Notes: generated by a model from the sequence alone, not told the origin. Positions 11,201-23,871 are shown, counted from the stretch's first letter. The stretch: DNA of 64,000 bases from Lutjanus erythropterus (GCA_020091685.1 CM034597.1:1558646-1622645); one strand, 5' to 3'. A program made the numbers and translations.

Positions 11201-12971
11201 TCCACCAGTGTTGATGGCATCTGTTTGTCAGCAGGATAGAAAATACACAGTAAAAAATACAGGCCTAATTTTCCTGAAACTTGGAGGAAGGGTTTTTTTT
11301 CATTAAATGAGCATTAGGTAGCCACTGGGTGTGCAAAAATAAGCAAAGCAGTCTGTATATAGATACGTTGTGATTCTGTTTAATATACAATCTGTGGTTG
11401 AAGCAAGTTGTTTCCCCCGCCCCCTCCTCCTCAGGCACCGCAGAGACAGGCAGGTTGCAGGAGCCCTGCAGGAGCGCAGGTTGCACACAACCTTAAAATT
11501 TACATTAACAAGCAACGACGAGTCCTCAGCTGTTTATAACTATCAGTTGTCTGTCAATGTAAAGTTCAGCCTGTTATCCTGAAAACAAAAGCCCACTGGT
11601 CTGAAATAACACATGATGATGAGGTAAGTGGCTGCATGTCTCTCTCTCTCTGCCAAACTCCATTAACATTTTGCTTAATTTAACAGTTATAAACATCTAC
11701 ACCTTCTACAAGATTCCTAGTGATTTCTTATGACTCATAAACAGACACTCATTCATTCAGTGAACATTCTGCAATAATTTGATTTCTGATTCATGTGAAA
11801 TGGACATACAATACTGTTTTTCCGGACCAGAATAAAAGGGAACACTGTGGCTGTAGTGTTCATGTCAAGCACATATTTCAACTTGACTTGTTTCCTTGAT
11901 GTCTGATGACACATTGTGGTCATTTTATGATTTACTACAGTAAATATATTACAAATTTCTCCTTCAACATTGTAAGATACAGCAGACTATTGAAATACTT
12001 ATATATATGACCTCTGTAGGGGTCTGTACTATCCGAGTGCTATTCTAGTTTATCTTTTTTTTTTTTTTTTGATATTTGAATTTCTTGGTTCTAATAGTGT
12101 TGCAAAGAGCAGGGATGTGGCTCTTGAATCTTTTCAGACCCCTGTGTTGTGTTTTTGTTATGAAAATGAAGCCTGTGAAAGAGCTGCCTAAACCATGCAT
12201 GCACTCTGCACCAATGTGAAGTTTTCTTCTATTCTACTTTATACACATTTGATTGGTGCTCTATCACTTCTAACCCACTGTAGCACAACATCTGACTCAA
12301 GCTATTTGTCAAGTTAAGTAAAAGCAGCAAGAAAGTCCCCAGGGAGGTGTACATTTGACATTATTTTGGAGGAACTGTAATAGTATGTGGCATGTGAGCG
12401 GAAGGCAGGGACTTTGATGGAGCTGAAGGGCAAGGCAAGGAGGAGGAAAGAAATTTGATAAAACATCTGGGTGTCTGCTGGGCAGATTGTGAGGGCTTCA
12501 GATGGGAGTAGCCTCATAAAGATGAAAACCTGTCGTTAAGTAACGTGGCAAGAAGACGCACCTTTAGGCCTTTCCTCTTTGTGCATTAAGTGCAGCTCAG
12601 CTGAGTTGTGTGACAGCTTGTCAGCTTACCTAATACCTACTTCCTGTTTGTGGCAGGCCTTTTCAACACCAGGGAGGTGAGATTGCCGGGTTTTTGAGCG
12701 CCACTTCTCAGTTTTAAGAGAAATCTCAATTTTCCACCTGCCAGACTATTATTTATCCATTCACTTCCGACGTGTCATTTTTTTCACATTTTCTCCCATT
12801 TTCTCATTCTCATGCACAGAGGTAGTTTGTGGTGTGTCTGTCTACTTGGGTGGCTTTCAGTGTGTCTATGTGTGTGCGCCAACCTGGCAGTGCAGTCCTG
12901 GTATCCTGCAGAACGCCACTTATCATCTGAGATCCCCTTTTTTCCCCAGCACGTAGCACAGGCAGGTGCCA

Positions 12972-12973
<2 letters not shown>
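11201..12973. other. No gene seen; small GC-rich patch
   Basis: A GC-rich patch at 11,415-11,490 has a pyrimidine run and several CpGs, with no homology that I recognise. A poly-T run lies near 12,054-12,071. The stretch 12,300-12,540 looks unique. Confidence 0.35.

Positions 12974-13002
<29 letters not shown>
12974..13002. repeat. (TG)n microsatellite
   Basis: About 14 pure TG units, continuing as ATGTGTGT. It gives artificial open frames on both strands. Confidence 0.97.
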
Positions 13003-13009
<7 letters not shown>

Positions 13010-14079
13010 TCTATCATTGAGACAGTCCCTGTATGAACCATCCAGACTCAATTCCCAGTTTGTCATACGATTTCCTGTCATGTTACCAGGGATCAAACTG
13101 AACAGAGATATACTGAACAAGTTCACACTCCACTGAGTAGCAGTGATGGTGCAGCCACTCAGTGAAAGTCTAGTTTTACAAGAAACCTCGACTTCCCTCA
13201 GGAGGTGTCAAAGATGTGAGATGTGAACTTTACCTGTTCATATATACAAGTTTTTGGAAATGACTTTTGATGACTATCAATGTAGTATATTTTAATTCCT
13301 TTTAAAGTTACTAGTGTCAAAAATCTTGATATACTGATAAGTATCAATTCTGAATATTTCAAATGCATTCAGTAGTCTTTTTACAGTACTAATACTCAAG
13401 TAGCAGTTAAACTTTCTTGCTCTTTCTTCCCTGTCAACAGGTTGACACACATACTGCTGCACCAGCACCAACATAACACAGCCTCCAGTTCAATATCCAT
13501 TGTCATGTTGTAGCTTTGTTATATTTATCTTTTAAAAAACATCTAAAATTTTATGCCCCCAATGTTGTCAGTTATTCCCTGTGATACTGAAAATGGTATT
13601 GAATATCAATGTTTTTCAAGGGAATTTAATGAAGTTAGGAATTCCAGTATTGTGAAAAACTAAGAGGTACAAAATACGCTATTTTTCTTTTCCTCCCATC
13701 ACCTGCCCAAGGTCCTACATTGTCCCTCCAAGAACCTAACAAATACATTCACTGCTGAATGGCAGTAGAGAACTGACATGAAATATCTTTGGTATGACCA
13801 AAACCTTCCTGTAAGTAATTTTGATCAGAGTTGTGATGGTGTTAGAACTGGGTATCGGTACTCAATACCTTTAGGGAATCAACTGAAATAACTCTTGGTA
13901 CCCAGCAAAAGAAAAGAAAAAAAGACTATGTATATGGTTTTGCTTGCAGCCAATCACCACCAACATTCTTACAGAAAAACCAACCAAAATAAGGTATCCA
14001 GTGTAAGTACTCTATTGGTGTCAGTATCACTTTACAGGTACTGTTACTGGTACTGGTTTTGTAATTTTTGTAAATTATA
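13003..14079. other. No gene seen; short fold-back remnant
   Basis: At 13,846-13,905 a CTGGGTATCGGTACTC segment and a closing TTGGTACCCAG form short inverted ends, probably a MITE remnant. The rest is AT-rich. Confidence 0.4.
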
Positions 14080-15106
14080 TAGGGATGCACTGATACCACT
14101 TTTTTTCAGACCGAGTTCAAGTACAAGTACTTGCCAAAACCAAGTACCGATACAAGTATTTAATAATGGCATTAAAGTTCTTACAATAACTTTTAAAATG
14201 TTTTATTTTCATTACATGCTCACTTTCTAAATATAACAAATCATTGTTGCTGTTCCCTGCTGCAAGTGTAACCATAGTTACTGTACACATTACATTTTTA
14301 GGTTATTTGTAGTTATTTTACTTATTTTGTGTTCCTTATTAAGCTGTGCACAGTTAAGTCTACTGTTACAAATGGTGTTCTGTATGATAATTATTTCATT
14401 ATTATTTACAGCACTTTAACTAGTATTTTAATTTAACATTTACATGTGTAGTATTTTAGTTTCTTCTTCTGTCCCTCTTGTCTGAGTTCATTAGTTCCTA
14501 CCTGTCATTGTTTAGGGGGGACAGGTATGAGTGTGGTGCCATGTGTGCAACAGTTTTGTTCACCCTGCTGTGAAGCCCAAAGAGTGAGGTTGTGTGTACT
14601 GTGCTGTCAGGCTGTTTTGGTGAAGAATACGTACACAAAGAGAAGTTGTAGCAGCTTATTACCAAGAAAAGATGTTTACAGACTGGTGGCAGTCGTGTTT
14701 TTTCTTTGTGTTCAGATTAATTTCCTGAGGCATCAACTAGTTTACACCCACCAGGACATATTGGACAGTGGCTGGCTGCTGTCTACAGGTGGTCTCTGTG
14801 CATTTATTTCAGTTTTACATGGACTTACATGGAACTTAACAGACAGTTTCCAAAATCGCTGCGGTCATTAGTGGATGATGTTGAGGACTTACTGATAATG
14901 ACGGTGTATCCAAAAAAAGAGGGTAAGCATCAGCAAACACCTTGAACTCTGCATTGTGGTGGTTCTTTAGATGTTTACTTGTATCGAGCTGCTACTTTTC
15001 GTGATGTGGTATCGGGTGTGGGGTATCGGAGTAGTTTTATGAGTATGAGTACGAGAGGACAGTATCGATTGATACCCGATGCTGGTATCAGTATCGGTGC
15101 ATCCCT
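14080..15106. mobile_element. hAT-like non-autonomous transposon, near complete
   Basis: Both ends are visible. The left end TAGGGATGCACTGATACC (14,080 on) and the inverted right end TAGGGATGCACCGATACTG (15,106 inwards) share the first 11 bases exactly. The flanking octamers AAATTATA (14,072-14,079) and AAATTAAG (15,107-15,114) agree at 6 of 8 positions, as expected for an old 8-bp hAT target duplication. Subterminal regions are rich in GTAC and GTATCG motifs on both sides. The interior (1,027 bp in all) holds a 114-codon open frame at 14,527-14,871 with no recognisable transposase, zinc finger or dimerisation domain, so the element is non-autonomous. Confidence 0.72.
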
Positions 15107-15794
15107 AAAATTAAGTGACACCCAGCCCTCGACAGTATGGATTTTTTTCTTACTGTGGTGAAAATATAACAGCTCACACTACACGCTTGAGCAGCTCATG
15201 TGCGTGGCTTTACCTGCTGTTTTCACTTCTGCGCCAATATTAACTGGGGTCCACACAGCCCACCTGAGCAGCACAACACACGCGCTTTAAAAATGATCAT
15301 TAAAAATGATCTGTTGACAGTCATATCAACATTATATAAGCAACAGGACACCTCTCACTACAGTTCATTTTCTAAAAAATGAAAAAAAAAAGCGGGTGCA
15401 GGGCAGTGTTTTTTTTCCCCTCTTTTTTCTACTCCCTCTGTCCATTCATCCATCCATCCCTCTCTGAATGAGGGTAAATCACTGATTGCATTCAGAAAAC
15501 AACTATTTTCTTGTCTTCAAACTCTTCTGCAAACTCTATGTAGGAAGAGAAAATTTCCAGTCGTTGCCTCCATTCAGAGGCTATGTTCCTGACTGGCCAC
15601 ATATGTGACTGCTCTGATCTCAACTGCAATGGAATAATATAATGTTGATAAAAAAAAAATAAATAAATAAAATTGTGGCCATGACAGTAATGACCTTAGC
15701 CAAGCAGCAGGCATCACATGACCATAGTATTGTGGTCAAACTTTAACCACATTGTATTAGCACACATGGATATCATAGAAATACTTACCCAATA
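15107..15794. other. No gene seen
   Basis: Anonymous AT-rich sequence with A and T homopolymer runs. Confidence 0.4.
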
Positions 15795-15925
15795 CCCAAA
15801 ATATTCTGTTTACTGTCAGACAGGAGTAAAGAAACCAGAAAATATTCACATTTTAAAAAGTTGAAACCAGAGAATTATGACTTCCTTCTTCAAAAATGAC
15901 TCAAACTGATCAACTGATTAACAGT
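15795..15925 (-). repeat. Fragment of the 8.1-kb MITE family, reversed
   Basis: The minus strand gives a GAGTCATTTTTGAAG block, CTCTGGTTTCAACTTTTTAAAATGTGAATATTTTCTGG and a CTGACAGTAAAC block, in the order seen at 8,120-8,225. Confidence 0.6.
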
Positions 15926-17049
15926 TAGCAATGAATTTAATAATGCTATAAACAAACTACACTACGGTTGCATAACTCAGTTATCACCACCATGTGATGG
16001 TGTTCCATGTGATCACATTAAATGTCCATGACAATCTCTGCAGTTTCACTTAGCCACTTCTGGGTATCACCTTTTTAAAGAAAAGCTTCAAAATTCACAA
16101 GTAGGGTATTTATGAAAATATTTTATGTCATAGAGGAAAATGTGAAAAACAGACCCTTAGGGCTTTCCTATGAGATCTATGAACATGCAAGAAAAATCGA
16201 GCAATTCATTTTCAAGACAATTTGTCATGGATCAAGTGTTGGTCAAAGGGGAATTTGGACCTGGCTGTGGCACTAAACCAAAGTGCAGGGGGTCACCAAA
16301 TCTGGACTTTCTCATGGTAACTAACTCTGGACCAAACTGCCGGATCAGTGGGCAAAAAGACATACCAGCCCACACTACCATATGCACTGCTGCTACTGAT
16401 GCTAAAAAAGAAGAGCCAACATCACCTTTCTGTATACAGAGGGTAATGAAAGGAGCCTTTGTTGCTGTGGGCGGACCATATGGATCTATCCAGCATTGGG
16501 CCAAGGTCACAATAACTACCACAATAAAGAAAAGCAGTGTGTGCAGCTAAGCAAGCAACAGGAAAGATGTGTACACATTCCTTCTTTTGCCATTTTGCCA
16601 TCTGAAGGTGGCTAAAGGTCTGAGAAGAGACACAGGTCACAGACAGTTTGTGTAATATCAATGCTTCATTTTGCGTCCATGACAAGCACCAAACATAACA
16701 GACATACATGGTACATACTGGGGTTGCCCTCTAAATGTTTAAAGCATCATAAAGTCTTGACTGAACCATGACAGTCTCAGTCAACCATGTTGTCATTTTT
16801 TTGTTTATTGCAGAAAAAAAGAAACAGGAGAAAAACATCCTCAAACTGTGCTGGAACTGCCATAAGCTAGTTAGCGGTCCTATTACTACTGGGACACAGC
16901 CTCAGAAACTGATGGCCAGCTTGACACCCAGGATTAGAGCAGCTGAAGCGATTTAATGTTCAATGTTACAGTGGCTCCGACCTGGACTCTGGACTCTGGA
17001 GAGATGACGAAGACACGGCAGGTTCAAGCAGGGACAGTGATGCAGTTCG
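15926..17049. other. No supported gene; 126-codon open frame of unknown origin
   Basis: The plus frame 16,170-16,550 and a 96-codon minus frame over the same bases are both open. Neither protein shows a domain, signal peptide or membrane segment. GC content is higher than the surroundings, which alone lengthens chance frames. Could be an unrecognised repeat. Confidence 0.3.
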
Positions 17050-17347
17050 AGAGCAAGTTTTTAACTTAGCAAGTTACACAATTACACACCATTGTAAGGT
17101 TGGGGGAAAAAACATCATTCTTGCATGCATCACAATGCGGATGTGGAAGATTGTGAATCTATTCATATTTATAAAGAATCGTTTTTTTGGGCAATTGGGC
17201 AGAAAGATTCCCATTTCTAAATGTTCATGTGCATTTTGTTCATCGAGACACATCAAGATGCATTAATAATCATTTTATCATAGAATTGTATCCCTGTGAA
17301 TATCAGTCTACTCAAATCATGAGGTAGCACGAGATTCCCACCCCTAA
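17050..17347 (-). repeat. Interspersed repeat ending AGGGGTGGGAATCTCGTG
   Basis: The minus strand starts TTAGGGGTGGGAATCTCGTG and continues with ATGATTTGAGTAGACTG, ATGATTATTAATGCATCTTG and GATTCACAATCTTCC. This matches a dispersed fish repeat, likely hAT-related. No coding content. Confidence 0.55.
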
Positions 17348-19051
17348 TACATTGTGTTGATAAGTCCACAATAGTGATATAGGGATGGGCTGTCAGTTCA
17401 CTCAAGTCTTTACATCTGCACAAACCATCCAACCATCACCCACCCAGACAGATTATTTTCTCCCATTTAGAGAACCACACCTGCACCTCTCAACCTCTGT
17501 AGGCTTTATTACCTTTTGAATATTGTCAAGCAGCACAACCTTTCCAGGCTATTTCTTTATTGTGTGCTGTATTGATGTGTGAGTGTTTTCTTCACGGGGC
17601 TGCTTTCAGTTTCATGTCCATGCTTGCAGTTATGTCACTGCTGCAAATATTGTGGGACATTTAGGCAGCAAAACTAAAAACTGAAGTTGGGTGTATGTTT
17701 TTATCTTGTGTCTGTATGTTATGCTGTTAGTGCCTAACCTAAGATGACTTTCTATCGCTTTGTGATAGACACTAAAGTCTTTATGAAGTGAATTTGAATT
17801 GAAGTTATAAATTTGACAGGAAGATGTTTATTTATTCCCCTGTTTTGAACAGCAAGGTTACAGTCTGTTGAAATGAACTGACAATATGTTCAGTCTCCTT
17901 GCTGGTTGTTCCAGCAGATTCTCATTATTCTTTTAGCTGTTGGGATTTAACAGGCGGGTTACTATATTTAAATAATTAAATCAATGTCTGAAACATGCAA
18001 CAATCAATGCTCTGTGAACTTTCATATTTTATAATTTTGTGCCCACTGTTTTGACTGCGAGCTCTGTTTTTTTTTTTTTTTTTTTTACTCCTTTGTGGAA
18101 TACCCCTCAGGTATACTTATTCATTTACAAATAAAGCAGATTTTGTTTGAATTTTGTGAATCCCGAGACTTTTTTGTAATGTTACTTAGAACAGAGCACA
18201 GTTTTATCCTCACAGGAAAAAGCTGTCTTTGATTTTTAATGAATTACACATAGTTACATGTAACATCACATTTTTTTAAGAAAAGCTCCTGTGAAATGAG
18301 GCATTTCAGGCTGCAACAATCCCAAAAAAGCAGCAGGAGGGAATTCTATAGGGCCTGGTATATACAATAGATGGGAGATGATAATTCAAAATCTTGCATC
18401 AGAGTGGTTTTGATAAGGCCAGATAAATGTGAAAGAAATAGCAGGGTGAAAAATCATACAGAGAAACATATAACATTCAGTGTACATACATGTACTCACA
18501 CACAAATACAGTGCTCTGCTTAAAACTCCCTCCAGGACCATCATTACCATCACTGGGTTTATTTATGATGCTTCACTCAGCACTGGGAGAAAAAAAGAAT
18601 ATCATAGCTGCCTCTTACAAAGTCTCTGTAATGGATCCCTAATGGATTTGTCAAATTGACTGGGGAGGAGAGGAGCTGCTTGGAGGGAGGGAAATGGACA
18701 CAAAGTGGTCTTTGATCAGTGTATGTGTGGAAGAGAACATGTGTGCATGTGTGTGTGAGACGTTTGGTTGTATGTACACCACGCCCTGGTGTGTTTCTAT
18801 CAGTCTGCATGTCATGCATGTTGTCGGCAGACATGGTGAGCAGTTTTTTACAAGAATACATGGAAGTCCACAGGAGACTGAAAATAATTGTCACTTTTTA
18901 CCTGCTATATTTCTTAGCACTACCTTAATACTGACATGCATTTATTTTTAAAAAAGAGAGAGATTAGGGTTTTTCTAAAAATGGCATTTTTAAAGTCTTA
19001 ATAATTTACTGGAGGTTGAAGTTATTACAGATGAAAGAGCGCTTCACATCT
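17348..19051. other. No gene seen; poly-T
   Basis: A poly-T run lies at 18,067-18,086. The remainder is anonymous. Open frames at 18,577-18,951 on both strands overlap a TGTG-rich stretch and have no domain. Confidence 0.4.
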
Positions 19052-19088
19052 TGTGACAGCCTGCTCCATGTCAGGGCAGGCTGTCACA
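19052..19088. repeat. 13-bp perfect hairpin
   Basis: TGTGACAGCCTGC at 19,052-19,064 and its exact reverse complement at 19,076-19,088, with an 11-nt loop. The stem does not extend outward. Confidence 0.9.
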
Positions 19089-19689
19089 CATGACAGTGTG
19101 TGCTGTCGCACAGACAAGTGTGCAGTATTTGCAGACTCACTTCCATTTCCTTTGAAGTATAATTACATGCTTCGTCTCAGGGACTGACACACACCACACA
19201 CCAAGTATCATGACAAACTTTTTCAGAAATTCAAAAAAGAATGCTAAACTGGAAAGTATTAAGGAAGCTACAACAACATACACTGACATTAATCTGCTTA
19301 TATTATCATTAGTTAAAACAGAACTCAGTGAGTCAGCCTGACTTTTTCAGGTAGGCTGTTACAAAGTTTGTGAGGTCTATGCCTGACCTCAGGAATTAAA
19401 AGATCAGAAAGATAACTTGGTCCAGCCCATGCAAAGGCTCAGAAGTCATCAGTAAAATCTTGAAATCAATTATAACCAATTAAGAGATACAAAAGGAAAG
19501 GGGATTTGGTCTCTTGGCAGCATCTGCAATGGCTGAACGCTTCTTCATCTCAAAGATTATGGTAGGATATCAGTAGCAGACTTAGACTCTCTGAGGGGCA
19601 GGGGTGGAAAAAAGGGCACCAATCCCTGGTTTAGATTAAAATAGTTTTATTTTATTTTATTTAGAGCCATGTAGAGGACAACAAATTTT
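19089..19689. other. No gene seen; possible old repeat
   Basis: 19,320-19,560 has wording similar to a dispersed fish repeat (AAAATCTTGAAATCAATTAT), but the match is too weak to delimit. Confidence 0.3.
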
Positions 19690-19910
19690 ATAGCATGTGG
19701 ATGAGGTGAGGTAGATGTATAGGTCAACAAACACAGGATTTTCACCCAGGAAACCAAAAGTCAAGGTTGATTTTCTCTACACAGGCTACAACTAACTAAG
19801 GTACGCATTTTAATCCAAACTATGATCTTTTCCGAAACCCAACCAAGTAGTTTTTGTGCCTTTATTTTTTAAGCCTACCCAGACGTTGCCTATTTAATAT
19901 TCCTAACTTG
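19690..19910 (+). repeat. AAACCTAACC-type dispersed repeat, copy
   Basis: Carries GGTCAACAAACACAGGA, TTTTCACCCAGGAAACCAAAAGTC and ATCTTTTCCGAAACCCAACC AAGTAGTTTTTGTGCC, the same ordered blocks as the copies at 27.8, 28.5 and 30.2 kb. Confidence 0.65.
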
Positions 19911-21814
19911 ACCGTGGAGGTGTGAGCATCAAAGTTTGAAGTTTAGGACCACTGACCAAGCTGCTGTATTTTAGGGCACCTAACTTGTGCTCCAGGTACC
20001 CCTCTAGTATCAGTTTTGCACTGGTCTCACAAGTCCGTCTCTAAATGCTTTCAATTCAAATTCTTTATGGCGGTGACATACAGAAGTCATGTGGGTGTTG
20101 TAGATTCGTTAGCAGCTGTTCTCACCAGAAATCCCCAGATGATCAGTAAGTGGCGAGATCTCTGATCATTTGGTACCGTCAGAATAGTATTATATGTGCA
20201 GCTCTCCATGGTCAAGTTAGCAAAAATGAATATGTAATGTGTATGTAGACTTTCAAAATAAAACTATTTGCTTAGGATTAGGAAAAAGTTTTCGGTTTAA
20301 ATAAGTAAATTAGGTAAGGAAGTAACTTCATACGTAAGTTAAAGAGAAGTCAATGTTGAATATTGGTTCCTCACAAACCATGGTCTCCTGGATCAAACTT
20401 CTGCATTGTTTGACCCATCTGTCCAACCCACCTCTTCCATATGTGGACTTTCTCGCTCTTTATATTATGTCACATGATTTCAATGATGCATCAAAACAAA
20501 ACACTAGATGGCCTCTTCCAGGAATGATGCTGCGGGGTACCTAAAGCACTACCAGCATATCCTACTCACAGTTTATAGTGCTGTAAGGTTAAACACTGAA
20601 GCACTGAAGCATTCAAAAAACAAGAAACAAACGTGGCAGGAGAAACTATGACTGTACAAGAAAAACAAAGTTTGTACGTAAACGAGTGAATTGATTATTG
20701 GATGACATAAAATAATACAAATACACCAGGCAATAAAATAATAAGTAAAACCTCAAATATTAAAGAAAAATGCTACTAATAAAACAGATAAGACATGTTG
20801 ACAAATGTGTGCTACAATTAATAAGGGGCTTTTCTGAGATACGTTTTAAGAAGTGTTTTAAAAGACCTCACTAAGTGCTGTGCCATTCCTGTTTATACCA
20901 TTTGAGCCCTCGCAGCCTCTCACACACAAACATTACCAAGTGACAGTTGTGAGGGTTCAGGGATTAAGGCTTTAGGGGGGCATTGGGATTGGGTCACAGA
21001 CAAAGTTAGTGACTGGTGAACATCGTGGAGCATTTATCAGCTGAAGACACAGATATCTTCATCAGGACTTGGTGGAGATATTTGGATTTGCCAGGTGGCT
21101 GTGTCACCTGGATATTTTTATAGGCATTGTTTGCTCATGCTGGCCCCACACTACAGAACTTTCAGGCTGGTTTTCCTCAGATTGAGCCCACCTGATAATT
21201 GAAGGAGAAATCTGGGCTGGACCTCAGTCAGTACCAATGTTAGGCCCAGGTAATGTGACAGGTTTATAGAACTAATCTTAACCAGCTGATTTGCTCTTAG
21301 AATCAATGAGGTTGTCCCAAAATTTAACAACTTGTTGATATTTATGAATTAAAATCTGGATGATTATGTCAGTACAGAACTGGGAGAGATGTTGCCAAGT
21401 AATGGTCCAAACCTTATATCTAACATTAGCTTGCATACTATTGTTGACAGATATTAAAACTATTAAGAGCTCACCACCACCTTTTTGCTGAAGAATACAC
21501 ATAACTTGTTGACCACATCTCGCCAAACATTTTCTCATCCACTCTTTTAGCTGTCTGCTTTTCTTTTGTCTCACTGTAAAGCATTAATGTTACTACAGCA
21601 AGTTGTTCCACTACATTAAATCACATGGCATCACATTCCAGGGAAATCATGCAAGATCACATCCCACAGGATAAATAATATCCTGTAGTGTGTGATATGA
21701 TATTATTTTCAAATCTTGTAGCATGTAGATGTTCAAGATTAGAGAGTAGAGAACATGAAGTTTTTCATGATGTGTGTGATGCAAACAGATTTTACAATCG
21801 GTTGCAGTCTTAAC
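19911..21814. other. No gene seen
   Basis: Anonymous sequence. A small CCAGGTG/CACCTGG hairpin lies near 21,092-21,112. Confidence 0.35.
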
Positions 21815-21887
21815 TTAAAATCTGTGTCAGCCCTTAGATGTTAAAGAATTTCTTTCCTTTATATTTAAGGGCTGACACTGAATTGAA
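21815..21887. other. Imperfect hairpin resembling a pre-miRNA fold
   Basis: 21,824-21,841 pairs with 21,861-21,878 over 18 positions: 13 uninterrupted Watson-Crick pairs, then two G:U among the next five. The loop is 19 nt. Outward, pairing continues to about 21,815/21,887 with isolated single mismatches. Size and shape fit a pre-miRNA, but a small fold-back repeat is equally possible. I do not recognise a known miRNA seed. Confidence 0.35.
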
Positions 21888-23050
21888 TGGAATGATAGGA
21901 GACCATAAATAGCTGCTTTTGTAGTGGTCACAGCACCATGTCATCAGCTGTTAACAGATTGTTTAATTGGCCAGCTCAAGGAAACATAAGCAAATGCAGA
22001 GCTGTCAAAGGTGGCCACCACTCACTGACAACCAACAATGGCCACCAACAGTAACTGCATGTTTAACGGAAACATTAAAGGAGAAACTGCCATTTATTCC
22101 TACAACAAAAGTAACCTAAAAGAAGACTGATACCATTTCTTGGCCACCATGCATTATAGTCTCATCCTAAAATTTTAATAGAGGTGTGGTTGTCATGCAG
22201 AACAAAGACGGCTATTTTGCTGCAGCTCTGAAACAGCTGACCTTCAACTCTTCTGAACACCAATATGAATTTCAAAGGGTTGATGTTTCTTTTATTCCAG
22301 TCTTCCTCCTCTTATGACACATTTATAACAGCCTTGTCAAATCAGCTGAAAGACCTGTTGTGACAGGGACTGGCTTCCTGCTTGAACCCTTGACTCAGGT
22401 TTGTTGATTTCTTTATGAGGGATAAATTTTAAAATGTCACAGAGTTCACTTTTTAAATGGTGTATGTGAGGGTTCATTCTTAATCTTGTCTGAAGGGAGG
22501 AGCTTTTATGTCACTCCACATGCTGCCAGGACCAAAGTCATGTGACACCAGGTACAATTTTTTTTTTTTTTTTTTTTTTTCTTTAATGTTGTACTTGAGA
22601 CAGAGTAGAAACATTAGTGAATATCCCAACAAAAACTGTTTGTTGCAATGTTTTTACTTGTCAACACAACCAGGAACAACTAGACTGGCTGATGTCATAT
22701 TTTTGGGGTTCAGTGATCAAAGGTTTTAGATCTCTGGTGGAGGAAATCTTAGCCATTATTACACTGCTTGGTACAGCTCAGCTCGATTTGACTCCTGGCA
22801 TGTTTCTTGATTTCAGATTTCAATTAGGACCCGATCAGTATTGGCAGGATTTTTCTAGCTGATCATCATAGTGATGCTGTAACACCATCCTCGACGTAAT
22901 GCAAGATGTTAGACAAGGAGGTGTAATTCATCATGGAGGCACCCAGTTGCTGAACAAAACAACAATTTAACAACTTTCTGACTTCTTTGGACACTTTTCT
23001 TTCCATAAAACAATGCAATAACCCACATTCAAGTCCAGCCTCTACAGCCG
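21888..23050. other. No gene seen; poly-T
   Basis: A poly-T run occupies 22,558-22,580. The segment 22,760-22,900 has words of a dispersed repeat (GGTACAGCTCAGCTCGA). Nothing coding is recognised. Confidence 0.35.
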
Positions 23051-23520
23051 GTGAAAAATGGCACAGACACAAATGATCTTCAGACTACAGAAATTGAGGT
23101 TAGTGTCCTACAATCCATCAATAACAAACCTGACTTAATGGTTAAACTCTGTGACAAAATAAAAGAGTTCCACTCAAGCCTGAAATTCGCTCAGAACTAC
23201 ATCAAAAGAACAGTTCAACGTTTTTGTCCAAACCACCTTGAAAATGCACTCTGTCATTAAAGAAAACAAAACAATAAAAGAAACTATAGTGGACATTTAA
23301 ACCGGAAGCATGTGCACCTACCTGATCTTCTCTAGCACCCCTGTGTGATCCCTGCAACGTTTCCCACCAGGTTCACCGTCTTTGATCGTGCATCAAAAAA
23401 ATCACCATGACCCATCGGCGCCCAACTTCAACATTACAAACACAAAGAAATCATTACAAGCAAAGGAAAGGCTCAAAATACAGACTGAATGACCAATTCC
23501 CAGGCAAAATGAACATTCTC
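23051..23520 (+). pseudogene. L1-like ORF1 relic (partial)
   Basis: In L1 elements ORF1 encodes a trimeric coiled-coil RNA-binding chaperone that packages the element's RNA. The open frame 23,051-23,260 (69 codons) includes the heptad-like stretch TEIEVSVLQSINNKPDLMVK followed by KIKEFHSSLKFAQNYIKRTV, the style of fish L1 ORF1 coiled coils. After a broken stretch, 23,400-23,520 yields, across frames, fragments reading RPIGAQLQHYKHKEI and LNDQFPGKMN, which resemble the RNA-binding part (RPRPI..., ...NDQFP) of the same protein. Stops and frameshifts separate the pieces. No RNA-binding domain can be read intact. The assignment rests on motif resemblance and is moderate at best. Confidence 0.45.
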
Positions 23521-23539
23521 TATTCCATTCTGAAACAAC

Positions 23540-23700
23540 ACCACTCTGCGACTGTAACATGTTTTATACTTGGTATGAACCTCTTCAATTACTCTCTCTC
23601 CAGGAACCCATGATCATAACAGACCTCAGACTAGAAGGACTCTTATTGGCACATTCACTCCTTTCCCTTGTTGTGTAGTATCATGACTGTTTATACATCA
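23540..23700 (+). repeat. LINE 3' tail, copy 1
   Basis: Nearly the same sequence as 25,288-25,445: CTCTGCGACTGTAACATGTT, CATGATCATAACAGACCTCA and TCCCTTGTTGTGTAGTATCATGACTG recur with scattered substitutions. The second copy follows a reverse-transcriptase C-terminus, so this is probably the 3' untranslated tail of the same LINE family. Confidence 0.6.
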
Positions 23701-23871
23701 ATGCTTGTTGTTGTGTTTGACATGGTGGTGTTGGTACCACAAGGTAATATGGACCAATTCATTTTGTCATCTTAAATTTATTCACAAAGTGGCCCATGAA
23801 AACAACGAATAACAAAAACAGAAAAAAAGTAAAACCCCATCGATTTCTTTACCTCAATACAGTTATCGATT

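Noticed and set aside
12784..13041. Overlapping open frames on both strands
   Set aside because: Produced by the (TG)n microsatellite; both strands are open for the same reason.
16170..16550. 126-codon plus and 96-codon minus frames
   Set aside because: No recognisable protein similarity on either strand; kept only as unexplained sequence.
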